DNA from: Aurantibacillus circumpalustris
Lineage (GTDB): Bacteria; Bacteroidota; Bacteroidia; B-17B0; Aurantibacillaceae
Reading direction: 5' to 3'
DNA length: 64,000 nt
Assembly: GCF_029625215.1 (NCBI RefSeq)
Contig: NZ_CP121197.1
Coordinates: forward strand, 62,001-126,000
Positions 36,278 through 46,100 of the stretch are shown in pieces; position 1 is the stretch's first letter; every line of letters begins with the position of its first letter. The notes under the pieces were generated by a model, which saw nothing but the letters and a program-made list of their open reading frames with translations, did no database searches and was not told the origin of the DNA. Both the position numbers and the translations under genes were made by a program.

Positions 36278-37145
36278 ACTGATTAGGTTCAACGTGTATT
36301 AACACGTTTGCTAAATACTCTAATTCTTTACGAAGATGATCTTTTAACTTGTGTGCAATATCGTGTCCTTCCTTCACAGTAATATGCGCGGCAACTATTA
36401 TATGTAAATCTACATGATATTTCATTCCCGTTTTACGTATCAAACACTTCTCAGTATCCAATACACCTTCCACATTCTTTGAAAGATCACGAATGGTTTG
36501 TATAAGTGTGTCGTATACCTGTTCATCCATAATTTCACCCAATGCAGGACGAAAAATCAAATAACTGTTGTATAAAATAATTACCGCCGCAAACAGAGCT
36601 GCCCAATCATCAGCTGCCTCGTAACCCTTTCCTAAAAACAAAGCAATTGAAATTCCTATAAAAGCAGCAAGCGAAGTGATAGCATCGCTCCGGTGATGCC
36701 ATGCATCTGCTTTTATAGCAGAGCTATGCGTTTGTTCTGCTTTCTTTAAAACAATGCGATAAAACAATTCTTTAATAATAATTATAAACCCGAGTATAAT
36801 AAGTGTAAAAGGTTTTGGAAGTTCGTGCGGTGTGACAATATTATGGATACTGTGGTAAAAAATAATTACCGCCGAACAAACTAAAAAACCAACAACTAAA
36901 AATGTCACCAAGGGTTCGGCTCTGCCATGACCATAAGGATGATTCTCATCTGCCGGCTTGTTTGCATACTTTATTCCAAACAAAAGTAAAAGAGAAGAAA
37001 AAATATCTGAAACAGATTCAATAGCATCCGCAATAAGAGCATAAGAGTTTCCAAAAACACCGGCAACACCTTTCACGATTGCCAGAAACGTGTTACCAAT
37101 TATACTGAGGTATATAATTTTTATGACTTTCTGCTCTGCTTTCAC
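36276..37145 (-). CDS. Cation diffusion facilitator (CDF) family transporter
   Basis: The 289-residue protein has six membrane helices and a cytosolic C-terminal domain. Metal-site motifs are ALIADAIESVSD (helix 2; D-E-D pattern) and AWHHRSDAITS (helix 5; HxxxD). HPYGHGRAEPL is the typical loop motif. CDF proteins export divalent metals (Zn, Mn, Fe or Co) in exchange for protons; the metal cannot be fixed by sight, although DxxxxD in helix 2 and HxxxD in helix 5 are compatible with an Fe/Zn or Mn group. The gene is divergent from the Crp/Fnr regulator. Confidence 0.93.
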   Translation of the reverse strand: MKAEQKVIKIIYLSIIGNTFLAIVKGVAGVFGNSYALIADAIESVSDIFSSLLLLFGIKYANKPADENHPYGHGRAEPLVTFLVVGFLVCSAVIIFYHSIHNIVTPHELPKPFTLIILGFIIIIKELFYRIVLKKAEQTHSSAIKADAWHHRSDAITSLAAFIGISIALFLGKGYEAADDWAALFAAVIILYNSYLIFRPALGEIMDEQVYDTLIQTIRDLSKNVEGVLDTEKCLIRKTGMKYHVDLHIIVAAHITVKEGHDIAHKLKDHLRKELEYLANVLIHVEPNQ

Positions 37146-37247
37146 CTTTGTGAAATTAATTTATTTAAATGCCAATACTCATTTAAATCCTAATAAATTG
37201 TTTTGTACATTGGCTTAGCTAATATAGTTCCTTTTAGTAGTAAATTA

Positions 37248-37817
37248 ATGTCAGAGTTAGAAATATACATAAGTTCGTATTTTGGCGTTGAACAAAAAGA
37301 CCTCCAAACATTAAGTTCCCTGTTTAAAACCGAACAAATAAAAAAAGGAGATTATTTTTTAAAAACGGGGAAGTCGTGTGATAAACTAAGCTTCATTAAG
37401 TCTGGCTATTTACGCATATACGTTGACAAAGAAAAAAAAGAAATCACACAATGGATTTCAAGCCAGGGCTATTTCGTAACAGATCTTTCCTCCTTAGTTT
37501 TTGATTCCCCTGCCAGATGGAACATTCAAGCTTTATCAGATGTCGAATTATATACCATTGAAAAACACAATTACAAAAAGATAGGCACATTAATAAGTAA
37601 GTGGCACGAATTAGAAAAACTTTTTATTGCCAAATGTTTTTCGATGTTAGAAGACAGAATTTTCAGTCACCTTTCTATGACTGCGGAAGAACGTTATTTG
37701 TTTTTTTATGAAAAGAACAAAGAACTTTTTAATCAAGTCCCTCTCCAATACTTGGCTTCTATGCTTGGCATGACACCAGAAACGATAAGCAGAATTCGAA
37801 AAAAGACCCTGAGTTAA
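37248..37817 (+). CDS. Crp/Fnr-family transcriptional regulator
   Basis: The 189-residue protein has a cyclic-nucleotide-binding-like beta barrel (about 20-115; IKKGDYFLKTGKSCDKLSFI) and a C-terminal helix-turn-helix ending in LGMTPETISRIRKK. The recognition helix contains E-T-I-S-R, the arrangement that in FNR reads TTGAT half sites. FNR's N-terminal cysteine cluster is absent, so oxygen sensing by an Fe-S cluster is not supported; the ligand is unknown. I start at 37248 (MSELEIY); the frame upstream is not family-like. A perfect TTGAT-N4-ATCAA box lies 4 nt after its stop codon. Confidence 0.9.
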   Translation: MSELEIYISSYFGVEQKDLQTLSSLFKTEQIKKGDYFLKTGKSCDKLSFIKSGYLRIYVDKEKKEITQWISSQGYFVTDLSSLVFDSPARWNIQALSDVELYTIEKHNYKKIGTLISKWHELEKLFIAKCFSMLEDRIFSHLSMTAEERYLFFYEKNKELFNQVPLQYLASMLGMTPETISRIRKKTLS

Positions 37818-37820
37818 TTT

Positions 37821-37836
37821 CTTGATCCAGATCAAG
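37821..37836. promoter_or_regulatory. FNR-type box CTTGATCCAGATCAAG
   Basis: TTGAT-CCAG-ATCAA is the textbook FNR-family half-site spacing, with an extra matching C/G pair outside. It lies between the Crp/Fnr-like gene and the SRPBCC gene (start 37896). A CTTTG that could end a -7 box lies at 37861-37865, which would place the box centre (37828.5) near -41.5, the class II activator position. The box is seen directly; regulation is inferred. Confidence 0.7.
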
Positions 37837-37895
37837 TGAGTCGTTGTTTTTACACCTGATCTTTGTAATGTTAAATCAAATAAACAACAAACATC

Positions 37896-38339
37896 ATGGC
37901 AAAAGAAATTAAAACAGAAATTCTTATCCTAGCTTCTCCTGAAAAAGTATGGAACATTCTTACAGATTTTAAAATTTATCCGAATTGGAACCCTTTTATT
38001 AAGTTTATCAGTGGTGATCCAAAGGCATATCGTTCCATCAATGTCACGATTCAACCACCAGAAAAAAAAGCAATGAAATTCAGTCCAAAAGTTCTTGTGT
38101 ATAACCTTAACAAAGAATTTCGCTGGAAAGGGCATTTTATTATTCCTGGCATTTTTGATGGGGAACATATTTTTGAATTAATAAACAACAAAAACGGGAG
38201 CACCACTTTTATTCAACGTGAGGTATTTGGTGGAATACTTGTGCCTTTATTAACCAAAATGTTGGATGTAAATACCAAAAATGGCTTCAATCTTATGAAT
38301 GAAAAGCTAAAGGAACAGGCGGAAAGCACTAAGTTTTAA
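37896..38339 (+). CDS. SRPBCC domain protein
   Basis: The 147-residue protein has the START/Bet v 1-like (SRPBCC) pattern with hydrophobic cavity: LASPEKVWNILTDFKIYPNW followed by NPFIKFISGD at the N-terminus, FRWKGHFIIPGIFDGEHIFE in the middle and a long C-terminal helix. Such proteins bind lipids, aromatics or other hydrophobic molecules; the ligand is unknown. It sits behind an FNR-type box that follows the Crp/Fnr gene, suggesting regulation by that protein. Confidence 0.87.
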   Translation: MAKEIKTEILILASPEKVWNILTDFKIYPNWNPFIKFISGDPKAYRSINVTIQPPEKKAMKFSPKVLVYNLNKEFRWKGHFIIPGIFDGEHIFELINNKNGSTTFIQREVFGGILVPLLTKMLDVNTKNGFNLMNEKLKEQAESTKF

Positions 38340-38416
38340 GAATCTGCTCCGATAAATTATTAATTTACTTATAAAGATTTTTATAGTAAATTCATCCTGA
38401 TTATCAATAGGTGCTT

Positions 38417-40369
38417 ATGTCTGACACACAGCTAAACAGAAAAAAAATAAGTATTGGCGGTTTATTAATCTCACTCGGTATTATTTACGGAGCTATTGGC
38501 ACATCGCCTTTATACGTAATGAGTGCTGTCTTTCGAGATACCGTCATTAACGCCGAAGTAGTAAAAGGTTGTCTTTCTGCTATTTTCTGGACACTCAGCA
38601 TTCAAGCAACTGTTAAATATATTATTCTCACGCTTCGCGCAGATAATATTGGTGAAGGAGGGATTTTTTCTCTTTATGCGCTTGTAAGAAGAACAAAATT
38701 TAAATGGTTATTAGTTCCTGCAGTTATTGGTGGAAGTGCGCTGCTGGCAGATGGTGTCATTACACCTTCTATTTCTATTTCAGCTGCGCTAGAAGGATTA
38801 CGCTTTTATAATCCCGATGTTAAAACTGTGCCAATGGTAATTGGAATTTTATTTGTTCTCTTTTTTCTTCAACAATTCGGCAGCGGTTTTATGTGGAAAC
38901 CTTTCGGTCCGTATATGACTCTGTGGTTCTTAACACTTGGTATTCTTGGTGTTTATCAATTACAAAATAATTGGTCGGTACTTGCCTGCCTCAATCCCTA
39001 CTACGCCTTTCATCTGCTTATTACACATCCTTTCGGGTTTACTTTGTTTGGTGCCATTTTTCTCTGTACGACAGGAGCAGAAACCATTTATTCAGACATG
39101 GGGCATTCTAACAAAAAAAACATTCGTGCTTCTTGGGCCTTTGTAAAAACAATGCTACTCTTGAATTATTTTGGACAAGGTGCCTGGTTGATTGCTCAAG
39201 AGGGCAGAACCTTGCAATCGTTTAGAGGTGGTAATCCTTTTTATTTGAGTATGCCCGAGAGTTTTATTCCCTACGGAATCGCCATGGCTGTTATTGCAAC
39301 CATTGTAGCATCGCAAGCTTTAATAAGCGGATCGTTTACCATTATTAATGAAGTCATTCGTTTAAATCTCTGGCCAAAAATGCGAATAAAACACCCTTCA
39401 CTCTTAAAAGGGCAATTGTATATTCCATCTATTAACTGGATTCTCATGTTCGGTTGTATTGGCGTTGTATTGTATTTTAAAGAATCTAAAAATATGCAAC
39501 ATGCTTATGGACTAGCTATAGCTTTAACCATGTTAATGACAACGACATTGCTCAATTTCTACATGCATATGAAGCGTTATAACAAATATTTTATTTATTT
39601 AATTATAACCTATTTTCTTCTTCTTGAACTTTCCTTTTTTATTGCAAACATGAGCAAGTTTACGCACGGTGGTTGGATTACACTTTTAATTGCTTTGATA
39701 CTCATTTTTGTAATGACCATTTGGCACCTTGCGAAAAAAATCCGTAAACGCTATGTAGAAATGGTTCGGCTGGAAGATCATCAACAAAAATTAATTGATC
39801 TGAGCCACGATAATTCTCTTACAAAATATGCGACTCATTTAGTGTATATGACTAGTGCAAATAATCCAGAGGAAATCGAAGCAAAAATTATTTATTCCAT
39901 TTTACAAAAACGTCCTAAGCGCGCGGATATTTATTGGTTCTTACATGTGGATGTTGTAGATGAGCCTTACCGCATGGAATACAAAGTGAAACATGTGGCG
40001 GTTGACGATATTATTCGTGTAGATTTTAGACTTGGGTTTCGTGTTGCTCCTAAAATAAATTTACTTTTTAGAAAAGTTGTGGAAGACTTGGTGAAAAATA
40101 AAGAGGTAGATATCACAAGTCGCTACCAATCCTTAAATAAAAACAATGTGATTGGTGATTTTAAATTTGTTGTAGTAGAAAAATTTCTTTCATACGATAA
40201 TGATCTTCCTGCCTTTGAAAAACTGGTCTTGAATATTTATTTCATTATGAAACATTTCAGTATGAGTGAGGCCAAAGCTTTTGGATTAGATTCCAGCTCC
40301 GTGAAGATTGAACATTTTCCAATGGTGATTAGTCAACCGAAAGATTTGTCGATGCGACGTATCAACTAA
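38417..40369 (+). CDS. kup: KUP-family low-affinity potassium uptake transporter
   Basis: The 650-residue protein has about twelve membrane helices and a cytosolic C-terminal domain. KUP motifs are GIIYGAIGTSPLYVMSAVF in helix 1, DNIGEGGIFSLYALVRR and CTTGAETIYSDMGH. Kup takes up K+ with protons. I start at ATG 38417 behind AATAGGTG, which also contains a GTG at 38411. The C-terminal domain (about 440-650) is complete. The gene converges on the MBL hydrolase with a 7-nt gap. Confidence 0.94.
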   Translation: MSDTQLNRKKISIGGLLISLGIIYGAIGTSPLYVMSAVFRDTVINAEVVKGCLSAIFWTLSIQATVKYIILTLRADNIGEGGIFSLYALVRRTKFKWLLVPAVIGGSALLADGVITPSISISAALEGLRFYNPDVKTVPMVIGILFVLFFLQQFGSGFMWKPFGPYMTLWFLTLGILGVYQLQNNWSVLACLNPYYAFHLLITHPFGFTLFGAIFLCTTGAETIYSDMGHSNKKNIRASWAFVKTMLLLNYFGQGAWLIAQEGRTLQSFRGGNPFYLSMPESFIPYGIAMAVIATIVASQALISGSFTIINEVIRLNLWPKMRIKHPSLLKGQLYIPSINWILMFGCIGVVLYFKESKNMQHAYGLAIALTMLMTTTLLNFYMHMKRYNKYFIYLIITYFLLLELSFFIANMSKFTHGGWITLLIALILIFVMTIWHLAKKIRKRYVEMVRLEDHQQKLIDLSHDNSLTKYATHLVYMTSANNPEEIEAKIIYSILQKRPKRADIYWFLHVDVVDEPYRMEYKVKHVAVDDIIRVDFRLGFRVAPKINLLFRKVVEDLVKNKEVDITSRYQSLNKNNVIGDFKFVVVEKFLSYDNDLPAFEKLVLNIYFIMKHFSMSEAKAFGLDSSSVKIEHFPMVISQPKDLSMRRIN

Positions 40370-40376
40370 AATAATT

Positions 40377-41231
40377 TTAAAAAAGAGAAATCTGTTTGTT
40401 AAGATGTAAAGTTTCTCTTTTTTCGTTAACAACTATTTTTTTGTCTGGCATTTCGGTTTTACCATTTGCCTTTATAATAAACACTTCTGTTTCAGAATCT
40501 CGGGAAGCGACTACCACTCTGGTATTTCCAGCGTGTTGTTGAAACAATTGCTCGGCAAGTTGCGGCGAATTGTTCTCTTTTGAAAGATGAGACAATAAAA
40601 CATGACTCAAATAATTGGCCTTGTGTTTTGTAAATAGCTCAAGTGCCTGATGGTTGGATAAATGGCCATGGCCGCCGCGAATTCGTCCTTTAAGATAAAA
40701 TGGATAATCTCCTTCTTCCAACATTTTTTCATCGTAATTGGCTTCGAGAAAAACGGCATGGCACAATTTAAAATTATCAATCACATGTTTGCAAACAGAA
40801 CCAATGTCTGTTAAAACGCCAATATTCACGCCATTACCCGAAACAATAAAACTATGTGGATCGGAAGCGTCGTGAAATTTTGGAAAAGGAGTAATTGTGA
40901 GCTGACCAATGGTAACGTTTTGATACGCTTTAAATTCGTTTACAAGTGTTTCTTCTATTTGAAGTCTTCCTGAAATTAAAGTTCGCTGAGTGATGTAAAC
41001 TGGTAATTGGTATTTGCGAGCTAGTACTTGCACTCCTCTTATATGATCGGAATGTTCGTGTGAAATAAAAATTGCTTTTATTTTTTTGACAGAAAGTTCC
41101 AAACGCAACAAGCGCTTTTCAATTTCACGACAAGAAATTCCAGCATCTACTAAAATAGCTTCGCGCTCATTGCCTATGTAGTAACAATTTCCATTGCTTC
41201 CAGAATTTAACGAGGTAATAAACAAAGACAT
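40377..41231 (-). CDS. MBL-fold metallo-hydrolase (YycJ/WalJ-like)
   Basis: The 284-residue protein has the metallo-beta-lactamase metal motif SHEHSDH (57-63; His58, His60, Asp62, His63), the N-terminal SLNSGSNGNCYYIG typical of YycJ/WalJ, and the later GHLSNHQ and LLSHLSKENN elements with further metal ligands. YycJ-like proteins are predicted exonucleases or phosphodiesterases; no activity can be assigned here. The 3' end contains an inverted repeat that also serves the convergent kup gene. Confidence 0.87.
   Translation of the reverse strand: MSLFITSLNSGSNGNCYYIGNEREAILVDAGISCREIEKRLLRLELSVKKIKAIFISHEHSDHIRGVQVLARKYQLPVYITQRTLISGRLQIEETLVNEFKAYQNVTIGQLTITPFPKFHDASDPHSFIVSGNGVNIGVLTDIGSVCKHVIDNFKLCHAVFLEANYDEKMLEEGDYPFYLKGRIRGGHGHLSNHQALELFTKHKANYLSHVLLSHLSKENNSPQLAEQLFQQHAGNTRVVVASRDSETEVFIIKANGKTEMPDKKIVVNEKRETLHLNKQISLF
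40379..40424 (+). terminator. Possible kup terminator inside the end of the MBL gene
   Basis: AAAAAGAGAAA (40380-40390) and TTTCTCTTTTT (40412-40422) form an 11-bp stem with a 21-nt loop and trailing T. The arms lie inside the MBL coding sequence, so the terminator and protein C-terminus share bases. Confidence 0.5.
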
Positions 41232-41309
41232 ATTACAAAGAAATAAAATTATGTCTTTGTTTGGTGAATCTCTTATTAAAACTTGTCATGGTTTTTCATC
41301 TGTTTCTCT

Positions 41310-41699
41310 TTATCCAATAAAATTCTCAGAACCTATAATTTCATAACCTGTTAAAGTTACAAATTGCGATTTCCGAAAGGGTTTAGCAATCATCAAAGTA
41401 TTTGCTTTACTAAATACATGAACAAACTGCAAATCACTCCCTTCTTTTATAAAATCCTGAAGGCGTTTTAAGTGTTCTAATTTATATTCTAAATCTTTGT
41501 AAACTGTTTTTGATCCACTTTGTTCACAGACTAACTCAAGATATAATTTAGTTTTTTGACGTTCTATTTTAAGCCGGAAAAAAAGTCTTGAATTATTAGT
41601 AATCAAATCTTCATAAGCTTTTACTGCTTGGTATTCATAATTGTATTTAATTCCAATTTTTGAGGGTTTATCCTTATACAATTTAATAACCAATTCCAT
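41310..41699 (-). CDS. Hypothetical protein, 129 aa
   Basis: I do not recognise a family. The protein is basic, without signal or membrane segment, and begins MELVIKLYKDKPSKIGIKY. The middle alternates strands and charged helices (YKDLEYKLEHLKRLQDFIKE), suggesting a small alpha/beta domain. It is alone, 78 nt upstream of the MBL gene on the same strand, and separated by a 240-nt gap from the next gene. Coding is likely from its length and composition only. Confidence 0.5.
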   Translation of the reverse strand: MELVIKLYKDKPSKIGIKYNYEYQAVKAYEDLITNNSRLFFRLKIERQKTKLYLELVCEQSGSKTVYKDLEYKLEHLKRLQDFIKEGSDLQFVHVFSKANTLMIAKPFRKSQFVTLTGYEIIGSENFIG

Positions 41700-41938
41700 T
41701 CTTTAAAATTACAGTCTTTAAGCCTTGTGACGCGCTACAATTCATAGCAATTAATTAAAAACTGTTTCTTATGCGTTTAATTTTAAATGCTATTAACATT
41801 GAGCGCTTAAAAAGAATCGATTTTGTTGTAGGTAACGTTAAAAAAAAATGTATTTTGATCAAATTAAATAAACCACACATAAAATAGAGAATTCATTGAC
41901 ACTTAAGTCATTAAATACCAACACTCTTTTATCGCTTT

Positions 41939-42346
41939 ATGAAAAAACAGTATAAGAAGGCTGAAGAAACTAAAAACATTTTAAACTGGAAGAACAGACG
42001 AGAGTTAATGAGTAAAAATATTCCTTTAGAAGTGGATCTTGAAAATAGACAGCTCTTTTTTAAAGACGGCATTAAAGAAAAATTACATTTTGATTTTGGA
42101 ACAAATAATATCGACAATCTTATTAAAACTTATCTCGATCCAAAAGATCTTGAGATTGTCAACAGATCATTAACACAAGCTAAAAAGGGTCTCGAAAAGC
42201 CTATCCCATTTAATTTTATACACCCACTCACTTCCAAATCCATTCGATTTGAATACCGATATCAAATCGTTTATGTGAAATATGCTTCAACGCGTTTACT
42301 TGGTGAATTAATAAAGATTGGCTCCAAAAAGGCAAGAAAAATATAG
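41939..42346 (+). CDS. Small PAS-like protein
   Basis: Residues about 60-130 show the second half of a PAS fold: YLDPKDLEIVNRSLTQAKKG (helix and the DLE turn seen in PAS_3), then PFNFIHPLTSKSIRFEYRY and the strands IVYVKYASTRLLGELIKI. No kinase, cyclase or DNA-binding domain is attached; the N-terminus (MKKQYKKAEETKNILNWKNR) is basic. A second possible start is the Met at 42008. A free-standing PAS protein may work as a sensor partner. Identification is tentative. Confidence 0.5.
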   Translation: MKKQYKKAEETKNILNWKNRRELMSKNIPLEVDLENRQLFFKDGIKEKLHFDFGTNNIDNLIKTYLDPKDLEIVNRSLTQAKKGLEKPIPFNFIHPLTSKSIRFEYRYQIVYVKYASTRLLGELIKIGSKKARKI

Positions 42347-42511
42347 TTTTCAAATTGAGCTGCAGTGTAAAAACTCAAATTAGAATTAGATTAGAAATAC
42401 CCTAAGGAGACGTTGATCTAAAAGCACTTAGCTTTTTTTTATACCGCTTCCCTTGTGGCTTTATATCTATTTCTTACTTTAGTATCTAATTTAACCTCTA
42501 AATTTTTTACA

Positions 42512-43051
42512 ATGAAAAAAATAGTATTTCTTTTATCACTGTGCGTGTTACAAATAAATCGTGCTTCGGCTCAAACTTTCACGCTAAAGAGCAGTGATGT
42601 TGGCGGACAAGCTACTCAAAAACAGTTTTTTAATGGCATGGGTTGCAGTGGTCAAAACATTTCGCCGCAATTATCGTGGGAAAATGCTCCCGAAGGAACT
42701 ACACATTTTGCGGTTACCATGTTTGATAAAGACGCACCAACAGGTAGTGGGTTTTGGCATTGGGTGATTTTTAACATCCCAGCAACTGTTACCGAATTAA
42801 AATCTGGCGCGGGTGAAATTACAAAAAAACTTGCTCCAAAGGAAGCGATACAAAGTATAACAGATTTTGGCAAGCCTGGTTACGGTGGACCTTGTCCTCC
42901 TGCTGGCGCGCCGCACCAATACCTAATTACTGTGTACGCCCTTAAAAGCAAAATTGAACTTGATAAAAATGCTTCTCCCGCTATGGTAGGCTTTTACCTG
43001 AATAGTAATATGTTAAGTAAAGCTGCTATCGTAATGTACGGAAAACAATAA
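42512..43051 (+). CDS. YbhB/YbcL-type PEBP (Raf kinase inhibitor-like) protein, secreted
   Basis: The 179-residue protein has a signal peptide ending at ASAQ (about residue 21) and then the bacterial PEBP pattern: CSGQNISPQLSWENAPEGTT, the DKDAPTGSGFWHWVIFNIP core (DPDAP-type motif) and GYGGPCPPAGAPHQY, both of which line the ligand pocket. The family binds anions or small ligands; no enzymatic role is proven. I chose the ATG at 42512 because it gives a clean signal peptide. Confidence 0.9.
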   Translation: MKKIVFLLSLCVLQINRASAQTFTLKSSDVGGQATQKQFFNGMGCSGQNISPQLSWENAPEGTTHFAVTMFDKDAPTGSGFWHWVIFNIPATVTELKSGAGEITKKLAPKEAIQSITDFGKPGYGGPCPPAGAPHQYLITVYALKSKIELDKNASPAMVGFYLNSNMLSKAAIVMYGKQ

Positions 43052-43092
43052 TACCAATAAAACTTTTGAAATAGCAAAAATTAAAGCTTCAA

Positions 43093-43128
43093 AAAAAACG
43101 CCGTAACAATAATGTTACGGCGTTTTTT
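43093..43128. terminator. Bidirectional terminator between the PEBP gene and array copy 1
   Basis: ACGCCGTAAC-aataat-GTTACGGCGT hairpin framed by A-run and T-run. A near copy with one mismatch follows array copy 4 (53388-53422), showing that the terminator was duplicated with the gene. Confidence 0.85.
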
Positions 43129-43142
43129 TAAGTGATTTATAC

Positions 43143-46100
43143 TTATTTCGTCACCACAATCTTTTGATAAATCTGAAGCCCATCTTTTTGTCCACTCACA
43201 AAATAAATTCCTTTTGCAAGATCACTGATGTTCACTTCATAATTATTGTTAGCTGACAAATTAATCACTCTAATAAGTTGACCAAGCTCATTCACCAAAC
43301 TCAATTTTAAATCAGCGGTGCTTTGAATCGTGAACTTACCATCGTTAGGGTTAGGATAAATGGTTATTCCGTTATTTAAATGACTGAATTCATTTAATCC
43401 AGCGCAGCTTGATATTTTCACTTGAACCGTTGCGGTACTGCTACAACCGTTATCATCTGTTCCTGTTACTGTATAATTGGCAGCAGTGCCGTTTGGAGAC
43501 ACTGTAATGGTTGGCCCTGTCATGGTATTATCCCAAGCATAACTTGAGCCTCCGGCTGCCGTAATTTCAACAGATTCTTTTACACAAATAAGCGTTCTTG
43601 CAGGAACAGCAGTAATGGTAGGATTGTAATAAATACCCAAAGCAATGGTTTGTGTTGCAGGACAAATTAAACCAACAGAATTGCTATTGGCAGTAAGAGT
43701 GAATACAGATGCTACAGTAAGCGGTATTTGTAAAATTTGATTGGTAATTGGAGTCCCACTACCTGTATACCAGTTGTATGTACCCAAAACGCCATTACCT
43801 CCATTTAGATTAATTAGTCCGCCAGAACAAGTGTTTGTGCTACCACTAATAGTAAGTGTTGGAATAAATACGCTTACTGCAACTGTTTGAGTGTTTTTAC
43901 AACCTGTACTGGAGTTTGTTCCTTCCACGGTATACATAATAGCACTTGAAGTAAGTGCAATTGGATTTACAACAGCAATAGCAGTTAAAACATTATTAGC
44001 ATTTGCATCCCAACTGTATGTGCTAGCTCCAAGAGCTGTTAAAGTGGCGCCACCGCCAGAACAGATCAAGGCTTTATTTGATGTTACCGTTAAGTTAGGT
44101 TTTGCATAAACTAAAACAACCTGACTAGCACCGGAGGTACAACCAAAAGAATTATCACCTGTTACATTATAAGCAGTAGCAGTTGTTGGAGTATCAGCAA
44201 TACTGGCTCCAGTAAAAACACCACCACCGGTAGCTGTCCAGTTATAATTAATTCCACCAGTAGCATTAAGGTTAACGGTTTGACCTTCACAGAGTGTTGG
44301 TGTGCTCGCAGAAACCGTAATTGTTGGATTTGGATTTGCATTTAAAAACACCGTGGTTGTACTAATACAAGTTCCATCAGAAGCAGCCACTGAATAAACT
44401 GAAGGCGCAATAGGACTAACAATAGGACTAGAACCGGTAAAGGTATAAGTTGGAGGTCCTGGAGACGTCCACGTATAAGTTAGAGCACCACCAATGGCAA
44501 GCGTTGCAGGTGTTAGTGCACAAACTACGGTAGGAGTTACAATCGCAAAAACAGTTGGTAAAGGATTCGTTTGCAGTGAAAGTACTTGTGTATTAACACA
44601 TGAAGAATTTGCTTTAGTAATGGTATATGTTGTAGTTCCCAAAACCGGAGTCACAATAAAATTGGCTGTGTTTACCGTTTGTGTGGCACTCGACCAGGTG
44701 TAAGAAAGAGCTCCTGTTGCAGAAAGGGTAGAAGAACCCCCAATACAAACTAAACCGGGATTTGCGGTAGGTACATTAACCGGCGTTGGATAAACCGTAA
44801 CCGGCATAGTAGCAAAAGCTGTACAACTTAAAGCACTTGTTCCAATAACGGTATAAGTTGCCGTTAACGGAGGTGTGAAACCCACACCGTTAGTGATACC
44901 GCCAGCACCGCCAGACCAAACATAATTGGTTGCGTTACCAGTTGCTGTAAGCGTTACACTACCACCTGCACATAAAGTAGAAGCGCTCGTTGCAGGATTA
45001 ACTGTTGGAAAAGGGTGCACAGAAACAGAAGTAACTGCTGTTGTTGTTCCACAACCATTCACACCACTCACAGTATAACTAACTGCTGAAGTGGGAGAAA
45101 ATACAACTCCGTTGGTTACAGGAATCGCTCCACCTGCCCAATTGTGAACCAAAGCACCATTTGCTGTAAGCATAACTGTTTGTGTTGGACAAATACCTCC
45201 ACTTGAACTGGCTGTATTGGCAACCGTTAAAACAGGTAAAGATCCATTTACGGTTATTGTAATTGCAGCAGAAGTTGTACAATTAGAAGGACTTGTTGCG
45301 GTTAAACTATAAACTGTATTAGACACAGGAGAAACAACAATTGAAGAAGTGCTTGCGCCTGTGCTCCATGAGTAATTACTTACCGCGTTAGTTGTGAGAG
45401 TAGCTGAATTACCATTACAAATAGCATTGATACTACTGCTCGTTAAGCTTGAAAGTGTAATATTGCATAATTCTGTTATTATAACTCTTCCGTTTCCATT
45501 AACATCGGGATTGGTAACAAATCCGGTTTGACCAAACATGATAGTTGTAGCACTTGTTACTCCACCAATATAGGAAGAACCGCCACCGCCACCGTTGCTA
45601 GTATTGCCTGTAATTGACCCGCCACCTGCACCGCCGCCATACCAGCCGCCGCCGCCGGCACCAGCCATATCTAGGGACTGGCCGCCTTGTCCAAAAGTGC
45701 CGGGTGAACCGCTTGCTCCTGTTCCAGCCGCACCTCCGGCTGCCTGGGTCCCACCTAAGCCCGGATTTGCTCCGTTGCTATTTTGACCTGATAAACCGCC
45801 GCCGTTACCAACTCCTGTGCCAGCATTCGAACCGCCGCCGCCGCCCCCGGCAACAATTTTCACGGCCGATTGATTTGTGGATAAGGTGCTTAAAAGCCCT
45901 GTTGCTGTAGCGACATGCGTTGCGCCACCACCAGAACCTCGTGTGGCTCCACCCGGATTTGGACGGGGACCTCCTCCGTTGTACCCACCGTTAATGTCAG
46001 CGGGGATACCTCCGGTACCGCCCGTCCCACCAACAACAACATAAATAGTTGTAGCAGAACTAAGGGTAAGCGTCCCTTTTGAGTATCCACCTTTCCCTCC

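Noticed and set aside
44494-44703. Plus-strand frames recurring in array copies (for example beginning MASVAGVSAQTTVGV)
   Set aside because: They recur only because the minus-strand coding DNA is duplicated; their codon pattern mirrors the real Ig-like coding frame and they have no start context.
45595-45910. Plus-strand Pro/Arg-rich frames opposite the glycine-rich tip
   Set aside because: These are complements of Gly codons (GGN read as NCC); low complexity and no conservation beyond the coding strand.
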